Source: JANQIO01 sp965229625 (GTDB lineage: Bacteria; Pseudomonadota; Gammaproteobacteria; Pseudomonadales; Halieaceae). From it: a stretch of 64,000 nt of DNA. Position numbers and translations under genes: made by a program. Shown here in pieces: positions 17,367 through 26,004 of the stretch; the first letter of the stretch is position 1, and the number at the start of each line of letters is the position of its first letter. Below the pieces are notes generated by a model that was not told the origin of the DNA, searched no databases, and saw only the letters and a list, made by a program, of their open reading frames with translations. The DNA lies in assembly GCA_965229625.1 (NCBI GenBank), contig CBDDJJ010000001.1, positions 2,790,001 to 2,854,000 of the forward strand, given 5' to 3'.

Positions 17367-17768
17367 ATGAACGATATCGACAGCACGCCGTTACCCCAGG
17401 GCGACCTGGCCCTGCAAACCGTGGCCATGCCGCGGGACACCAATGCCAACGGCGATATTTTCGGCGGCTGGCTGCTGTCGCAAATGGACCTGGCCGGAGG
17501 CATAGCCGCCGGCGACGTGGCACAGGGTCGGGTCGCCACGGTGGCGATCGACGGCATGGCCTTTCTTACCCCGGTCCACGTAGGCGCCGTAGTGCGTTGC
17601 TATACGGACGTACTGGAAATCGGCCGCAGCTCCATCCGCATCATGGTGGAGGTGTGGATTGATTCGAAGCACGACGGCGAGCCCATCAAGGTGACCGAAG
17701 GCGAATTCGTATTTGTGGCTATCGATGAGAACGGCCGCACCCGCGCCGTGCCGGAAAACGGTAGCTAG
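17367..17768 (+). CDS. YciA-type acyl-CoA thioesterase
   Basis: A 133-residue hotdog-fold thioesterase. The conserved DTNANGDIFGGWLLSQMD block is at about residues 24-41, and TVAIDGMAFLTPVHVG follows at about 58-73. These are signatures of the YciA branch, which hydrolyses short- to long-chain acyl-CoAs. The ATG at 17367 is chosen over the frame that runs back into dctM. It lies 31 bases after dctM and may be co-transcribed with the TRAP permeases. Confidence 0.92.
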   Translation: MNDIDSTPLPQGDLALQTVAMPRDTNANGDIFGGWLLSQMDLAGGIAAGDVAQGRVATVAIDGMAFLTPVHVGAVVRCYTDVLEIGRSSIRIMVEVWIDSKHDGEPIKVTEGEFVFVAIDENGRTRAVPENGS

Positions 17769-17874
17769 CGAACTTCACAGGATGGCGTTAGTGTTCCGCG
17801 TCGACGCCCGGCGCTGACCCCTGCCTCAAGCGCCCGGCCCTGTACCCACCTACCTTGCGTCAACAGGAGATACC

Positions 17875-18714
17875 ATGACCATCGCTCAATCATTTCTTGG
17901 CTGGGGCACTGCCCTGGCGACCGCCCTTGCGCTGGCACTACCTGCCCAGGCCGATAGCGATGCACTCGCCAAGGCCATTGCCGGTAAGCACCGCACCCCG
18001 GCCTACGTGGAGCGCGACCCTTACCGCAACCCGCTGAAAACCCTCAGCCTATTCGACGTGCAGCCGGACCACACAGTTGTGGAGATCTGGCCGGGTGGCG
18101 GCTGGTATACAGAAATTCTTGCGCCCTACCTGCGCAAAGACGGCAAGCTGATTGCCGCCCACTACGACAGCAGCGACACCCAGGCCAGCTATCGGCCCCG
18201 CTCTCGCGCCGGCTTCGAGGAAAAAATGGCGGCCAACAAGCGCGTCTACGGCAAGGTGGAAATCGGCTCGTTGATGATCGACGAGGAAGCCAAGACCGTT
18301 GCGATCGGCGCGGCCAAGGCCAACAGCGTTGACCGCGTGGTGACCTTCCGCAACGCCCATGGCTGGCGCAGCCGTGGCATCGATGACACCGTGTTTGCGC
18401 ACTTCTTCGAGATCCTCAAGCCAGGTGGCAAGCTGGGCATCGTGCAGCACATGGCCGACCCGGAACAGGACTGGCTGTCAAAGAACATCGGTTACGTGGG
18501 GCGTGACTACGTGATTGCCAAGGCCACCCAGGCGGGTTTTGTGCTGGAGGCCGAGGGCTTTTTCAACCGCAACCCGATGGACAGCAAGCGCCATGAGGGC
18601 GGTGTCTGGCAGCTACCGCCCAACCTGCGTGGCCTGGAGTCTGATGAGGCGAAAGCCGCTTCCCGCGCGATCGGTGAATCCGAGCGAATGACCCTGGTGT
18701 TTGTGAAGCCATAA
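17875..18714 (+). CDS. Exported class I methyltransferase-like protein
   Basis: A 279-residue protein with a strong N-terminal signal peptide (hydrophobic residues 8-22, likely cleavage after ALPAQA at about 26) followed by a SAM-methyltransferase fold. Motif I appears as VVEIWPGGGWYTEILA at about residues 68-83, and the post-motif FFEILKPGGKLGIV lies at about 177-190. GGAGATACC precedes the ATG. Predicted periplasmic methyltransferase-like proteins of this type are common in gammaproteobacteria but unassigned; cytosolic SAM would not normally be available there. It is convergent with the TRAP binding-protein gene, 11 bases away. Confidence 0.82.
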   Translation: MTIAQSFLGWGTALATALALALPAQADSDALAKAIAGKHRTPAYVERDPYRNPLKTLSLFDVQPDHTVVEIWPGGGWYTEILAPYLRKDGKLIAAHYDSSDTQASYRPRSRAGFEEKMAANKRVYGKVEIGSLMIDEEAKTVAIGAAKANSVDRVVTFRNAHGWRSRGIDDTVFAHFFEILKPGGKLGIVQHMADPEQDWLSKNIGYVGRDYVIAKATQAGFVLEAEGFFNRNPMDSKRHEGGVWQLPPNLRGLESDEAKAASRAIGESERMTLVFVKP

Positions 18715-18725
18715 GTCGCGAAGGC

Positions 18726-19874
18726 CTATTGCCCGGGGTCGGCCTCCAGGTCCCGGGCATTGATGTAGGCCTGTTCCGAGATGCGGTGGTAATTCTTTAC
18801 CCCGTCGTAGAACTCCCGGAAGGAGGCGTAGGCCTCGGCGGCCATGGGATCGCTCGCCGCCAGTTCTTCCACGGCTTCATGGGCTGCCTGTCTCAGGGCA
18901 ATGATCACATCGTCAGGGAGCTTGCGCAGCTTCACACCGTGCTCCTCCACCAACTCGGTCAAGGCGCGGTTATTGCGGGCCGTGTACTCGTCCAGCATGT
19001 CCTGGTTGATGACCCGGGCGGCGTTTTCAACAATGGACTGAAGGTCGGCGGGCAGGGACTCGAAGGCATCCTTGTTGACGATAAATTCCAGTACCGGGCC
19101 CGGTTCCTGCCAGCCGGGGTAGTAGTAGTACTCCGCCACTTCGTGCAGGCCCATGGCGAGGTCATTGTAGGGGCCCACCCATTCAGTGGCATCGATCACC
19201 CCGGTTTGTAGCGAGGTATAGAGCTCACCGCCGGGCATGGTGACGGCTACACCGCCGGCTCGAGTGAACACTTCACCCCCGAGGCCCGGTATGCGCATTT
19301 TCAGCCCCTTCATATCCTCCAGTGAATTGATCTCGCGGTTGAACCAGCCCGCCATCTGGACACCGGAGTTGCCGCCGGCGAGGGGAATCAGGTTGAAGGG
19401 CGCGTAGGCCTTGCGCCACAGCTCAAGGCCGCCGCCGTAGTGCATCCAGGCACTGGCCTCGATAGCGGTAAAGCCGAACGGTACGGCGGTGAAGAACACG
19501 GAAGCCGGCACTTTTCCGGTCCAGTAATAGCCTGCCCCGTGGCCGATCTCTGCGACTCCCTGGGACACGGCATCAAAAACGCCAAACGGCGGCACGATCT
19601 CGCCGCCGCCATAGACCTGGATCTGCAGGCGACCCCCGCTCATTTCATTGACGCGGCGGGCAAAGTTCTCCGGACCCAGGCCCAGGCCGGGAAAGTTCTT
19701 GGGCCAGGTGGTCACCATCTTCCAGTGAATGACATCCTCGGCCAGCCCCTGCTGCCCGGCGGCGCGGCCCTCGCGGTGAACCCGATCGAGCACCCATCCC
19801 GCCAGTGCGGCGACCAGCAGAGCGAGCAGGAGCAGGGTGACCAGGGGGAGCAGGCGTCGTTCATTGACAGTCAT
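18726..19874 (-). CDS. TRAP transporter binding protein, TakP-like
   Basis: A 382-residue extracytoplasmic binding protein of the TakP/2-oxoacid-type TRAP group. The mature domain begins near TTWPKNFPGLG and contains GGEIVPPFGVFDAV, KMRIPGLGGEV and EWVGPYNDLAMG, all typical landmarks. The ATG at 19874 has AAGGA at good spacing and is preferred over the frame start at 19976. Residues 9-28 form a hydrophobic segment that may be a signal peptide or an uncleaved anchor. It lies on the opposite strand from dctQ-dctM, separated by two genes, and is the likely partner. TakP-like proteins bind small oxoacids or hydroxy acids; the ligand here is inference. Confidence 0.9.
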   Translation of the reverse strand: MTVNERRLLPLVTLLLLALLVAALAGWVLDRVHREGRAAGQQGLAEDVIHWKMVTTWPKNFPGLGLGPENFARRVNEMSGGRLQIQVYGGGEIVPPFGVFDAVSQGVAEIGHGAGYYWTGKVPASVFFTAVPFGFTAIEASAWMHYGGGLELWRKAYAPFNLIPLAGGNSGVQMAGWFNREINSLEDMKGLKMRIPGLGGEVFTRAGGVAVTMPGGELYTSLQTGVIDATEWVGPYNDLAMGLHEVAEYYYYPGWQEPGPVLEFIVNKDAFESLPADLQSIVENAARVINQDMLDEYTARNNRALTELVEEHGVKLRKLPDDVIIALRQAAHEAVEELAASDPMAAEAYASFREFYDGVKNYHRISEQAYINARDLEADPGQ

Positions 19875-19936
19875 GGCATCCGTCCTTCTTATACTTATTG
19901 TTCGCGCCACCCGCTGCCATGCAGCGAGCGGCATTA

Positions 19937-22087
19937 CTACATGGCCTGCAGGTTGGCGTACTGCACCACCAGCCACTTGCTGCCTTCAGCGTCGAAGTTG
20001 ACCTCGACCCGGGCGTTGCTGCCGCGGCCTTCAAAATTCAGTACCACACCTTCCCCGAACACCTGGTGGAACACACGCTGGCCCAGGTTCAGGCCGGTGT
20101 CTTCCACTTCGGCGGCGAAACCGATACTGGCGGGACGGGTAATAGTCGTATGCAGGCGCACCTCTTCCAGCAACTCGCTGGGAATCTCGCGGATGAAGCG
20201 CGAGGGCGCGTTGAAATTCTCATTGCCGTACATGCGCCGGGTCTCGGCGTAGGTAATCACCAGCCGGTGCATGGCGCGGGTGATGCCGACATAGCAGAGC
20301 CGGCGCTCTTCCTCGAGGCGGCCGGGCTCTTCCAGCGACATACGGTGGGGGAAGAGGTTCTCTTCCATGCCCGCCAGGAACACCAGTGGAAATTCCAGGC
20401 CCTTGGCGGAGTGCAGGGTCATTAGCTGTACGCTGTCTTCATGCTCCTCGGCCTGGGCTTCGCCGGCATCCAGCGCGGCGTTGTCCAGGAATTCCTGCAA
20501 CGGCGACAGCTCCTCATTCTCCGGTTCGAACTGGCGGGCGGCAGTCACCAGTTCCTGCAGGTTTTCGATACGGGCCTGGCCGCGCTCGCCTTTTTCCTTA
20601 CCGTGGTATTCCACCAGCTCACTGGCTTCGATTACGTGCTCGGTAAGTTCTGCGAGTGGCAGTTCCGAGGTGTCAGAATCCATCTCGTTGACCAGCACGC
20701 AGAAGGCTTCCAGCGCATTGAGCGCACGGCCCGGCAGCAGCTTTTCTTCCACCATGGCACTGATCGCCTGCCACAGGGAAAACTGCCGTTCGCGGGCAAG
20801 CTCACGCACCGCATCCACGGTTTTGCCGCCGATGCCCCGCGGCGGCGTGTTGATGACCCGCTCCAGCGCGGCATCGTCGGCTCGACTGACCAGCAGCCGC
20901 ATATATGCCAGCGCGTTCTTGATCTCCAGTCGCTCATAGAAGCGCTGGCCGCCGTAGATGCGGTAGGGCATGGCGGCACGGATCAGCGCTTCTTCCAGCA
21001 CCCGCGACTGGGCATTGGAGCGGTAGAGAATGGCGGAATCGGACCGCGCCTGCCCTTCGCCGGTCCAGTCCTCCAGGCGTTCGACAATAAAGCGCGCCTC
21101 GTCCTGTTCATTGAAGCCCGCATACAGGGTAATCGCTTCACCTTCATCGCCCGCAGTCCACAGCTCCTTACCGAGCCGGTTCATGTTGTGGGAGATCACC
21201 GCATTGGCGGCCTTGAGGATAGTGGAGGTCGAGCGGTAGTTCTGCTCCAGGCGTACGGTGCGCACCGGGTCAAAATCGCGGGAGAAGCGCTGGATGTTCT
21301 CGATCTTGGCACCGCGCCAACCGTAGATGGACTGGTCGTCGTCACCCACGGCGACGATGGGGATGGCATTCCCCACCAGCACCCGCAGCCAGGCGTACTG
21401 GATAGTGTTGGTATCCTGGAACTCGTCCACCAACACGTGCCTGAAGCGCTCCTGGTAGTGGGCCAGCAGGTCCGGGTTCTTGAGCCACAGCTCGTGCGCG
21501 CGCAGCAGCAACTCGGCGAAATCCACCAGGCCGCCGCGTTCGCAGGCCTCTTCGTAAGCCGTGTAGACACGCCACATCGTGTACTCGTAGGGGTCGCTTT
21601 GCTGTGCCTCGATGTGGGCAGCGCGACGGCCTTCATCTTTCTGGCCATTGATGTACCACTGGGCCTGGCGCGGCGGCCAGCGCCCCTCGTCCAGGTCCAG
21701 CTCGCGGCAGATGCGCTTGACCAGCCGCAGCTGGTCGTCGGAATCGAGGATCTGGAAATTCTGCGGCAGCCCGGCCTCCTGCCAGTGGGCTTTCAGCAGG
21801 CGATGGGCGAGACCGTGGAAGGTGCCTACCCACATACCGTGGGTGCCGATGGCGAGCATGTCCTCGATGCGTGAGCGCATCTCTCGCGCTGCCTTGTTGG
21901 TAAAGGTGACCGCGAGAATGGACCAGGGTGAGAGGCCGTCAGCCTGGATCAGCCAGGCTATGCGGTGCACCAGCACGCGGGTCTTGCCACTGCCGGCACC
22001 GGCGAGGACCAGCATGTTCTGACTTTCGGAGGCTACCGCATCGCGCTGGGCGTCATTGAGCGGTTCGAGAATTCGGGTGACGTCCAT
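19937..22087 (-). CDS. uvrD: DNA helicase II UvrD
   Basis: A 716-residue superfamily 1A helicase acting in nucleotide excision and mismatch repair. Walker A AGAGSGKTR is at about residues 29-37. The Walker B-type segment VDEFQDTN and the motif III region VGDDDQSIYGWRGA follow, and motif V/VI residues appear in LMTLHSAKGLEFP and CYVGITRAM. The ATG at 22087 gives the standard start MDVTRILEPLN; a second ATG lies nine bases upstream. The C-terminal tail ends with a Tudor-like VFHQVFGEGVVLNFEG segment. It is 62 bases upstream of the TRAP binding-protein gene. Confidence 0.97.
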   Translation of the reverse strand: MDVTRILEPLNDAQRDAVASESQNMLVLAGAGSGKTRVLVHRIAWLIQADGLSPWSILAVTFTNKAAREMRSRIEDMLAIGTHGMWVGTFHGLAHRLLKAHWQEAGLPQNFQILDSDDQLRLVKRICRELDLDEGRWPPRQAQWYINGQKDEGRRAAHIEAQQSDPYEYTMWRVYTAYEEACERGGLVDFAELLLRAHELWLKNPDLLAHYQERFRHVLVDEFQDTNTIQYAWLRVLVGNAIPIVAVGDDDQSIYGWRGAKIENIQRFSRDFDPVRTVRLEQNYRSTSTILKAANAVISHNMNRLGKELWTAGDEGEAITLYAGFNEQDEARFIVERLEDWTGEGQARSDSAILYRSNAQSRVLEEALIRAAMPYRIYGGQRFYERLEIKNALAYMRLLVSRADDAALERVINTPPRGIGGKTVDAVRELARERQFSLWQAISAMVEEKLLPGRALNALEAFCVLVNEMDSDTSELPLAELTEHVIEASELVEYHGKEKGERGQARIENLQELVTAARQFEPENEELSPLQEFLDNAALDAGEAQAEEHEDSVQLMTLHSAKGLEFPLVFLAGMEENLFPHRMSLEEPGRLEEERRLCYVGITRAMHRLVITYAETRRMYGNENFNAPSRFIREIPSELLEEVRLHTTITRPASIGFAAEVEDTGLNLGQRVFHQVFGEGVVLNFEGRGSNARVEVNFDAEGSKWLVVQYANLQAM

Positions 22088-22201
22088 GCCCAGCATTCTA
22101 GCGAAATCACCCGGGCGCTGCCCCGCTTTTCCACGGCAATTCCTCCGCTCAGCACGCCTGGGTTACCATGACGGCGTTAGCCCGGACACAAGACGGTGAC
22201 A

Positions 22202-24202
22202 ATGATAAGAATAGCCCTGACAGGCACGTTGCTTGCTCTACTCACTGCCTGCGGCCCATCCCTGGAGGATCGGCAATCGGACGAATCGCGCGGCCTGGCC
22301 GGCGAGTCCCGCGGCAACCAGGTACTGGAGCCGGTGACGGATATAATTGACCGCCGCCCGGCACCCCCCAACCCGGACCGCAACGCCTACTTCGGCGACC
22401 TGCACGTACACACGGCCAATTCCTTCGACGCCTATTCATTCGGCACCACGGCCACACCCGCAGATGCTTATCGCTACGCGCGCGGCGCCGCCCTGAGGCA
22501 CCCGGTGGGTTTCGAGGTGCGCCTGCAACAACCCCTGGATTTTTACGCCGTCACCGACCACGCCATGTTCATGGGCCTGGTCAAAGCGGCGGACAAGGAC
22601 CCAAGGCTCAGCAAATACCCGATCACCGAAGCCCTGCACGGCATCAACGATCCGGACAATATGACCGACCTGAGCCTGCTCTCCCGCGGTGCGGCTTTTT
22701 CCAACTTCGTGCCGGCACTCATCGCCGACGTGCTGGAGGGCCGCATCGACGAGACGTTGGTGCACAACATCACGCGCGCGACATGGCGCGAGGCCATCAC
22801 TGCCGCCGACGAGGCCTATCGACCCGGCCACTTCACCACCTTCGCCGCCTACGAGTACACCTCCTCCAGCGATGACCGCGGCAACCTGCACCGCAACGTG
22901 ATTTTCAAGGACACGGAACGCCTGCCGGCCATGCCGTTTTCACGGCTCAACTCCCAGAACCCGGAAGGGCTGTGGGACTGGATGGACGCGCTGCGTGAAC
23001 AGGGCATCGAGAGTCTCGCGATTCCCCACAACTCCAACGGCTCCAATGGCCAGATGTTCAAGCTGGTGGACTGGGCCGGTGACCCGCTGGATGACGACTA
23101 CGCCGAGCAGCGCATGCGCAACGAACCCCTGGTGGAGATCACCCAGGTCAAGGGCACCTCGGAGACCCACCCGCTGCTGTCAAAGAACGACGAGTGGGCC
23201 GACTTCGAGATCGCCCCCTACCGCGTGGCTACCAAGCTTGAGAGCGAACCCGCCGGCAGCTATGTCCGCGACGCCTACCTGCGTGGCCTGGCGCTGGCAG
23301 AGACCGGCATCAGCAACCCCTACCAGTTCGGCCTGGTCGCCGCCAGCGATACTCACACCGGGGCTGCCTACCTGGAAGAAGACAACTACCACTCCAAGAC
23401 GGGGATGCTGGACGGCACCGCGGAGCGGCGCGGTAGCGTACCGGCGCGCTTCCTGCACGGCACCCTGGCAAAGTGGTACGACCCCGGCCTGGTGACGACC
23501 GTGGAGGGTCGCGATTACTTTGCTATCTCATCCTTCGAATACTGGTCGGCGTCGGGGACCGCCGCGGTGTGGGCCGAGGAGAACACGAGGGAGGCCATTT
23601 ACGAGGCCTTCCGACGCAAGGAAACCTTTGCCACCAGCGGCCCGCGCATCCGCCTGCGCTTCTTTGCCGGCGATTTGGATCCCGGGCTTGTTAACAGCAC
23701 CGAGCTGGTCAGCACCGCCTACCGGGATGGCGTCACCATGGGCGGCGAGCTGCCCGCCGGCGAGACCGCGCCCCTGTTTATCGGCTGGGCCATCGCTGAC
23801 GCCAATGGCACGCCGCTGCAGAGACTGCAACTCATCAAGGGCTGGATCGAGAACGGCGAACACCGGGAGCAGGTGTTCGATATCGCCTGTGCCGACGGCG
23901 GCGTGGTAGACCCGAACACCCACCGCTGCCCGGACAACGGTGCCGAGGTAAAACTGGCGGACTGCTCTACCACCGCCGGCGTCGGTGCCAGTGAACTCAA
24001 GACCGCCTGGCGGGACCCGGACTATCAGCCCGGCCAGGCAGCGTTCTACTACCTGCGGGCGCTGGAAAATCCCACCTGCCGCTGGTCCACCTGGGATGCG
24101 CTGCGCGCAGGGGTTGAGCCGCGCCACGATCTACCGGCAACGATCCAGGAGCGCGCCTGGTCATCGCCTATCTGGCTGGGCGGCGCACCGTCCGAACGCT
24201 AG
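22202..24202 (+). CDS. DUF3604 family lipoprotein
   Basis: A 666-residue exported DUF3604 protein. The N-terminus is a short lipoprotein signal with a lipobox ending LLTAC at about residue 17. Metal-ligand-like motifs resembling PHP phosphoesterases are present: FGDLHVHT near residue 62, YAVTDHA near 116, IPHNS near 277 and ASDTHTG near 380. The C-terminus ends with ERAWSSPIWLGG. ATG at 22202 is used; GTG at 22196 is in frame. Function is not established; the motifs suggest a metal-dependent hydrolase in the envelope. A decayed copy of its last codons lies at 26931-27022. Its TAG overlaps the stop of the convergent YdcZ-type gene. Confidence 0.85.
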   Translation: MIRIALTGTLLALLTACGPSLEDRQSDESRGLAGESRGNQVLEPVTDIIDRRPAPPNPDRNAYFGDLHVHTANSFDAYSFGTTATPADAYRYARGAALRHPVGFEVRLQQPLDFYAVTDHAMFMGLVKAADKDPRLSKYPITEALHGINDPDNMTDLSLLSRGAAFSNFVPALIADVLEGRIDETLVHNITRATWREAITAADEAYRPGHFTTFAAYEYTSSSDDRGNLHRNVIFKDTERLPAMPFSRLNSQNPEGLWDWMDALREQGIESLAIPHNSNGSNGQMFKLVDWAGDPLDDDYAEQRMRNEPLVEITQVKGTSETHPLLSKNDEWADFEIAPYRVATKLESEPAGSYVRDAYLRGLALAETGISNPYQFGLVAASDTHTGAAYLEEDNYHSKTGMLDGTAERRGSVPARFLHGTLAKWYDPGLVTTVEGRDYFAISSFEYWSASGTAAVWAEENTREAIYEAFRRKETFATSGPRIRLRFFAGDLDPGLVNSTELVSTAYRDGVTMGGELPAGETAPLFIGWAIADANGTPLQRLQLIKGWIENGEHREQVFDIACADGGVVDPNTHRCPDNGAEVKLADCSTTAGVGASELKTAWRDPDYQPGQAAFYYLRALENPTCRWSTWDALRAGVEPRHDLPATIQERAWSSPIWLGGAPSER

Positions 24203-24651
24203 AGCGGGGGACGTCGAGTCAGAAACACGCCCAGCGCCATCACCACAAGACCGAGAGCCCTCGCCGGGTCGAACGGGAAGCGCGGCACGCCAAACAACCC
24301 CAGGTGGTCGATAACGCTGGCGGCTACCAGCTGGCCCAGCAATACCAGGAAGACCGCGTTTCCGACGCCAAGCCGCGGGGATATAGCGGTGATCGATAGC
24401 AGATAGAAGGCGATGATCAGACCCGCACCGTAAAAGTACGGCGGGGCCGGAGACAGCGAGACGGGCACAGGTCGCAGCAGAGCAAGCAGCAAGCTGGTCG
24501 CCAGCGCGACGCTGAAAAGTATCACCGCCGCATACACCGAGCTCCCCAGCTTGATCCCCAGGCCGGCATTGAGCGCCGCCATCACCGGGATGCCGACGCC
24601 GGCAGCCAGCATGGTGCCCGAAAGCAGCCAACCCGGTACTCCCGCTGTCAT
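24199..24651 (-). CDS. YdcZ/DUF606-type small DMT-family membrane protein
   Basis: A 150-residue integral membrane protein with about five hydrophobic helices and the DUF606 pattern (P-MAALNAGLG near the N-terminus, GVGNAVFLVLLGQLVAASVID in the C-terminal half). DUF606 proteins are small drug/metabolite-type transporters of unknown substrate. The ATG at 24651 overlaps the stop of the tautomerase gene (ATGA), which fixes the start. It is the last gene of a four-gene minus-strand operon, and its stop overlaps the end of the DUF3604 gene. Confidence 0.82.
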   Translation of the reverse strand: MTAGVPGWLLSGTMLAAGVGIPVMAALNAGLGIKLGSSVYAAVILFSVALATSLLLALLRPVPVSLSPAPPYFYGAGLIIAFYLLSITAISPRLGVGNAVFLVLLGQLVAASVIDHLGLFGVPRFPFDPARALGLVVMALGVFLTRRPPL

Positions 24652-24854
24652 GATTCCAGCCTCATCCGGTACTCCTCTACAGGCAGGCCACCGATGCCCC
24701 AATCCTCCACTTCGACTTCATTGATCACTACGACGGTGGTGGCCGGGTTTTTTCCCAGCACTTCAACCAGAAGTTGCGTGGCGCCATCGATCAATGCCGC
24801 TTTTTCCGCCGCTGTCACTCCTTCGCGGGTTATCTTGATATTGATATAAGGCAT
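24648..24854 (-). CDS. 4-oxalocrotonate tautomerase-family protein
   Basis: A 68-residue tautomerase-superfamily monomer unit. Proline immediately follows the initiating methionine (MPYINIKITREG), giving the N-terminal catalytic proline of this family. The VVINEVEVEDWGIGG segment near residues 41-55 is the usual closing region. GAGGAAAAG lies just before the ATG. Substrate is unknown. In the operon with a glutathione transferase and a SnoaL-like protein it could act on an aromatic or electrophilic compound; this is inference from context. Confidence 0.88.
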   Translation of the reverse strand: MPYINIKITREGVTAAEKAALIDGATQLLVEVLGKNPATTVVVINEVEVEDWGIGGLPVEEYRMRLES

Positions 24855-24863
24855 AACTTTTCC

Positions 24864-25256
24864 TCAGTCGGCCTGTGTCTGCTCGGTGAAATGGAAGACC
24901 TTGGCTATCACCTGCCAGCGTCCATCCGTGCGGACAAGCGTCAGGTAGTCCACAAAATCTCTTGGGGCAATGACACAGCGCACCTTTGCAAACGCCGTAT
25001 TGGCGCCGGCAAGCTCTATCGAATCAATGGAATCCCTGCGCACTGCCCCGAGAGAGGCGGGCGACTGACGTTTCGCCACAATGGACATGTACTCGGGCAT
25101 ATCGCGAATCAGCGGCGGCGTTTCATCTGCGGTGGCGTAGATGGCCTGTGGATGGAACACCTTGCCGAGGCGCTCAGGATCGGCGTGGTGGAGCCCTTCA
25201 AAATAGCGCTCAATAACGCCTTCGATCTCTGCAATCTGGTGGGCCAGCTCGCTCAT
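24864..25256 (-). CDS. SnoaL/NTF2-like domain protein
   Basis: A 130-residue protein with the cone-shaped NTF2/SnoaL pattern: an N-terminal helix (VIERYFEGLHHADPERL), a VFHPQAIYA strand, and a closing DYLTLVRTDGRWQVIAKVFH block. It resembles the putative lumazine-binding/NTF2-like proteins found in enzyme operons. Its ATG overlaps the stop of the GST gene by four bases, so it is translationally coupled. Catalysis or ligand binding cannot be told apart from sequence. Confidence 0.82.
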   Translation of the reverse strand: MSELAHQIAEIEGVIERYFEGLHHADPERLGKVFHPQAIYATADETPPLIRDMPEYMSIVAKRQSPASLGAVRRDSIDSIELAGANTAFAKVRCVIAPRDFVDYLTLVRTDGRWQVIAKVFHFTEQTQAD

Positions 25257-25858
25257 AGTGACAGACCCTCCGCCCGGGCAGCGGCCGTGAACTCGGGCAG
25301 TGTGCGCACATTGGCGACTACCCGTTCCACATCGCTTCCCAACTCAATCTGCAGCTGCGGAAAGCTATTGCCCCAGTTCGCATACAGCACAATCAGGTAA
25401 TCGAGAAGCGTCGGCGCAGTGCCCACCAGGAAATCGCGGTCACCGAGACGACGATCCACGATCGCCCAGATAGCTGAGACCCGGTCTGCCAGCTTCTGCA
25501 TCAGCAGTGTTTTTTCCTCACCCTCTTCCATCAGCGCACTTACCGAAAACAGCTTGGAATAGGCGGGATGCAGGGTGGCGTAGTTGAACAGTAGCCAATG
25601 CCGGAATTGCTGGCTATCGGGTCCAACCGCTGGCGAAGCATCACCCAGGTGCTTCTCCATCAGGAAGAGCGCGATAGCGGCGCCTTCTGTCAGCAGTTGT
25701 TCACCGTCGTCCAGCGCAGGTACCTGGTTGGTCGGCACCAGCTCTTCATAGTTCGGAACATCGTCGCGCGGCACGATTTTCACATCCTGTCCCAACGCTT
25801 TCAGCAGCACGTGGATACCGGTTGAGCAGGAACCCGGAATGGAATACAGCGTGTACAT
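25253..25858 (-). CDS. Glutathione S-transferase family protein
   Basis: A 201-residue GST-like protein. The thioredoxin-fold N-terminus begins MYTLYSIPGSCSTGIHVLL with a serine/cysteine at the usual glutathione-activating position. The NQVPALDDGEQLLTEGAAI segment at about residues 44-62 carries the cis-proline and the E-S/T-type glutathione-binding turn. A helical C-terminal domain follows. AAGGAG precedes the ATG. It is the first gene of an operon with the SnoaL-like, tautomerase and YdcZ-type genes, divergent from a LysR regulator with overlapping promoters. Confidence 0.9.
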   Translation of the reverse strand: MYTLYSIPGSCSTGIHVLLKALGQDVKIVPRDDVPNYEELVPTNQVPALDDGEQLLTEGAAIALFLMEKHLGDASPAVGPDSQQFRHWLLFNYATLHPAYSKLFSVSALMEEGEEKTLLMQKLADRVSAIWAIVDRRLGDRDFLVGTAPTLLDYLIVLYANWGNSFPQLQIELGSDVERVVANVRTLPEFTAAARAEGLSL

Positions 25859-25966
25859 GAGTTTTCTCCTTTGAATAAAACATGTGCCCGAGCGGCCGGC
25901 GTGCGTCTCACAGCGGCGTCGACCGGGCAGCCTGATGGCGAGCGGGAGAATAGGCGCAAAGCGTGA

Positions 25967-26004
25967 TTTACAAAATAGAATAGTTGGAAGTTATACTATT
26001 CCAA
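25967..26004. promoter_or_regulatory. Overlapping divergent promoters with operator palindrome, GST/LysR
   Basis: A perfect 7-base inverted repeat GAATAGT (25978-25984) and ACTATTC (25995-26001) is separated by 10 bases. On the plus strand TATACT (25992-25997) with TTACAA (25968-25973) faces the regulator gene. On the minus strand TATTCT (25982-25977) with TTGGAA (26004-25999), 16 bases apart, faces the GST operon. Both -10 elements fall on the repeat arms, the usual layout for LysR-type autorepression and activation. Inference from sequence. Confidence 0.5.

Noticed and set aside
20441..21874. Long plus-strand open frame (477 codons) opposite uvrD
   Set aside because: It is entirely antisense to a secure uvrD gene; long antisense frames are expected in GC-rich DNA, and no domain is recognisable.
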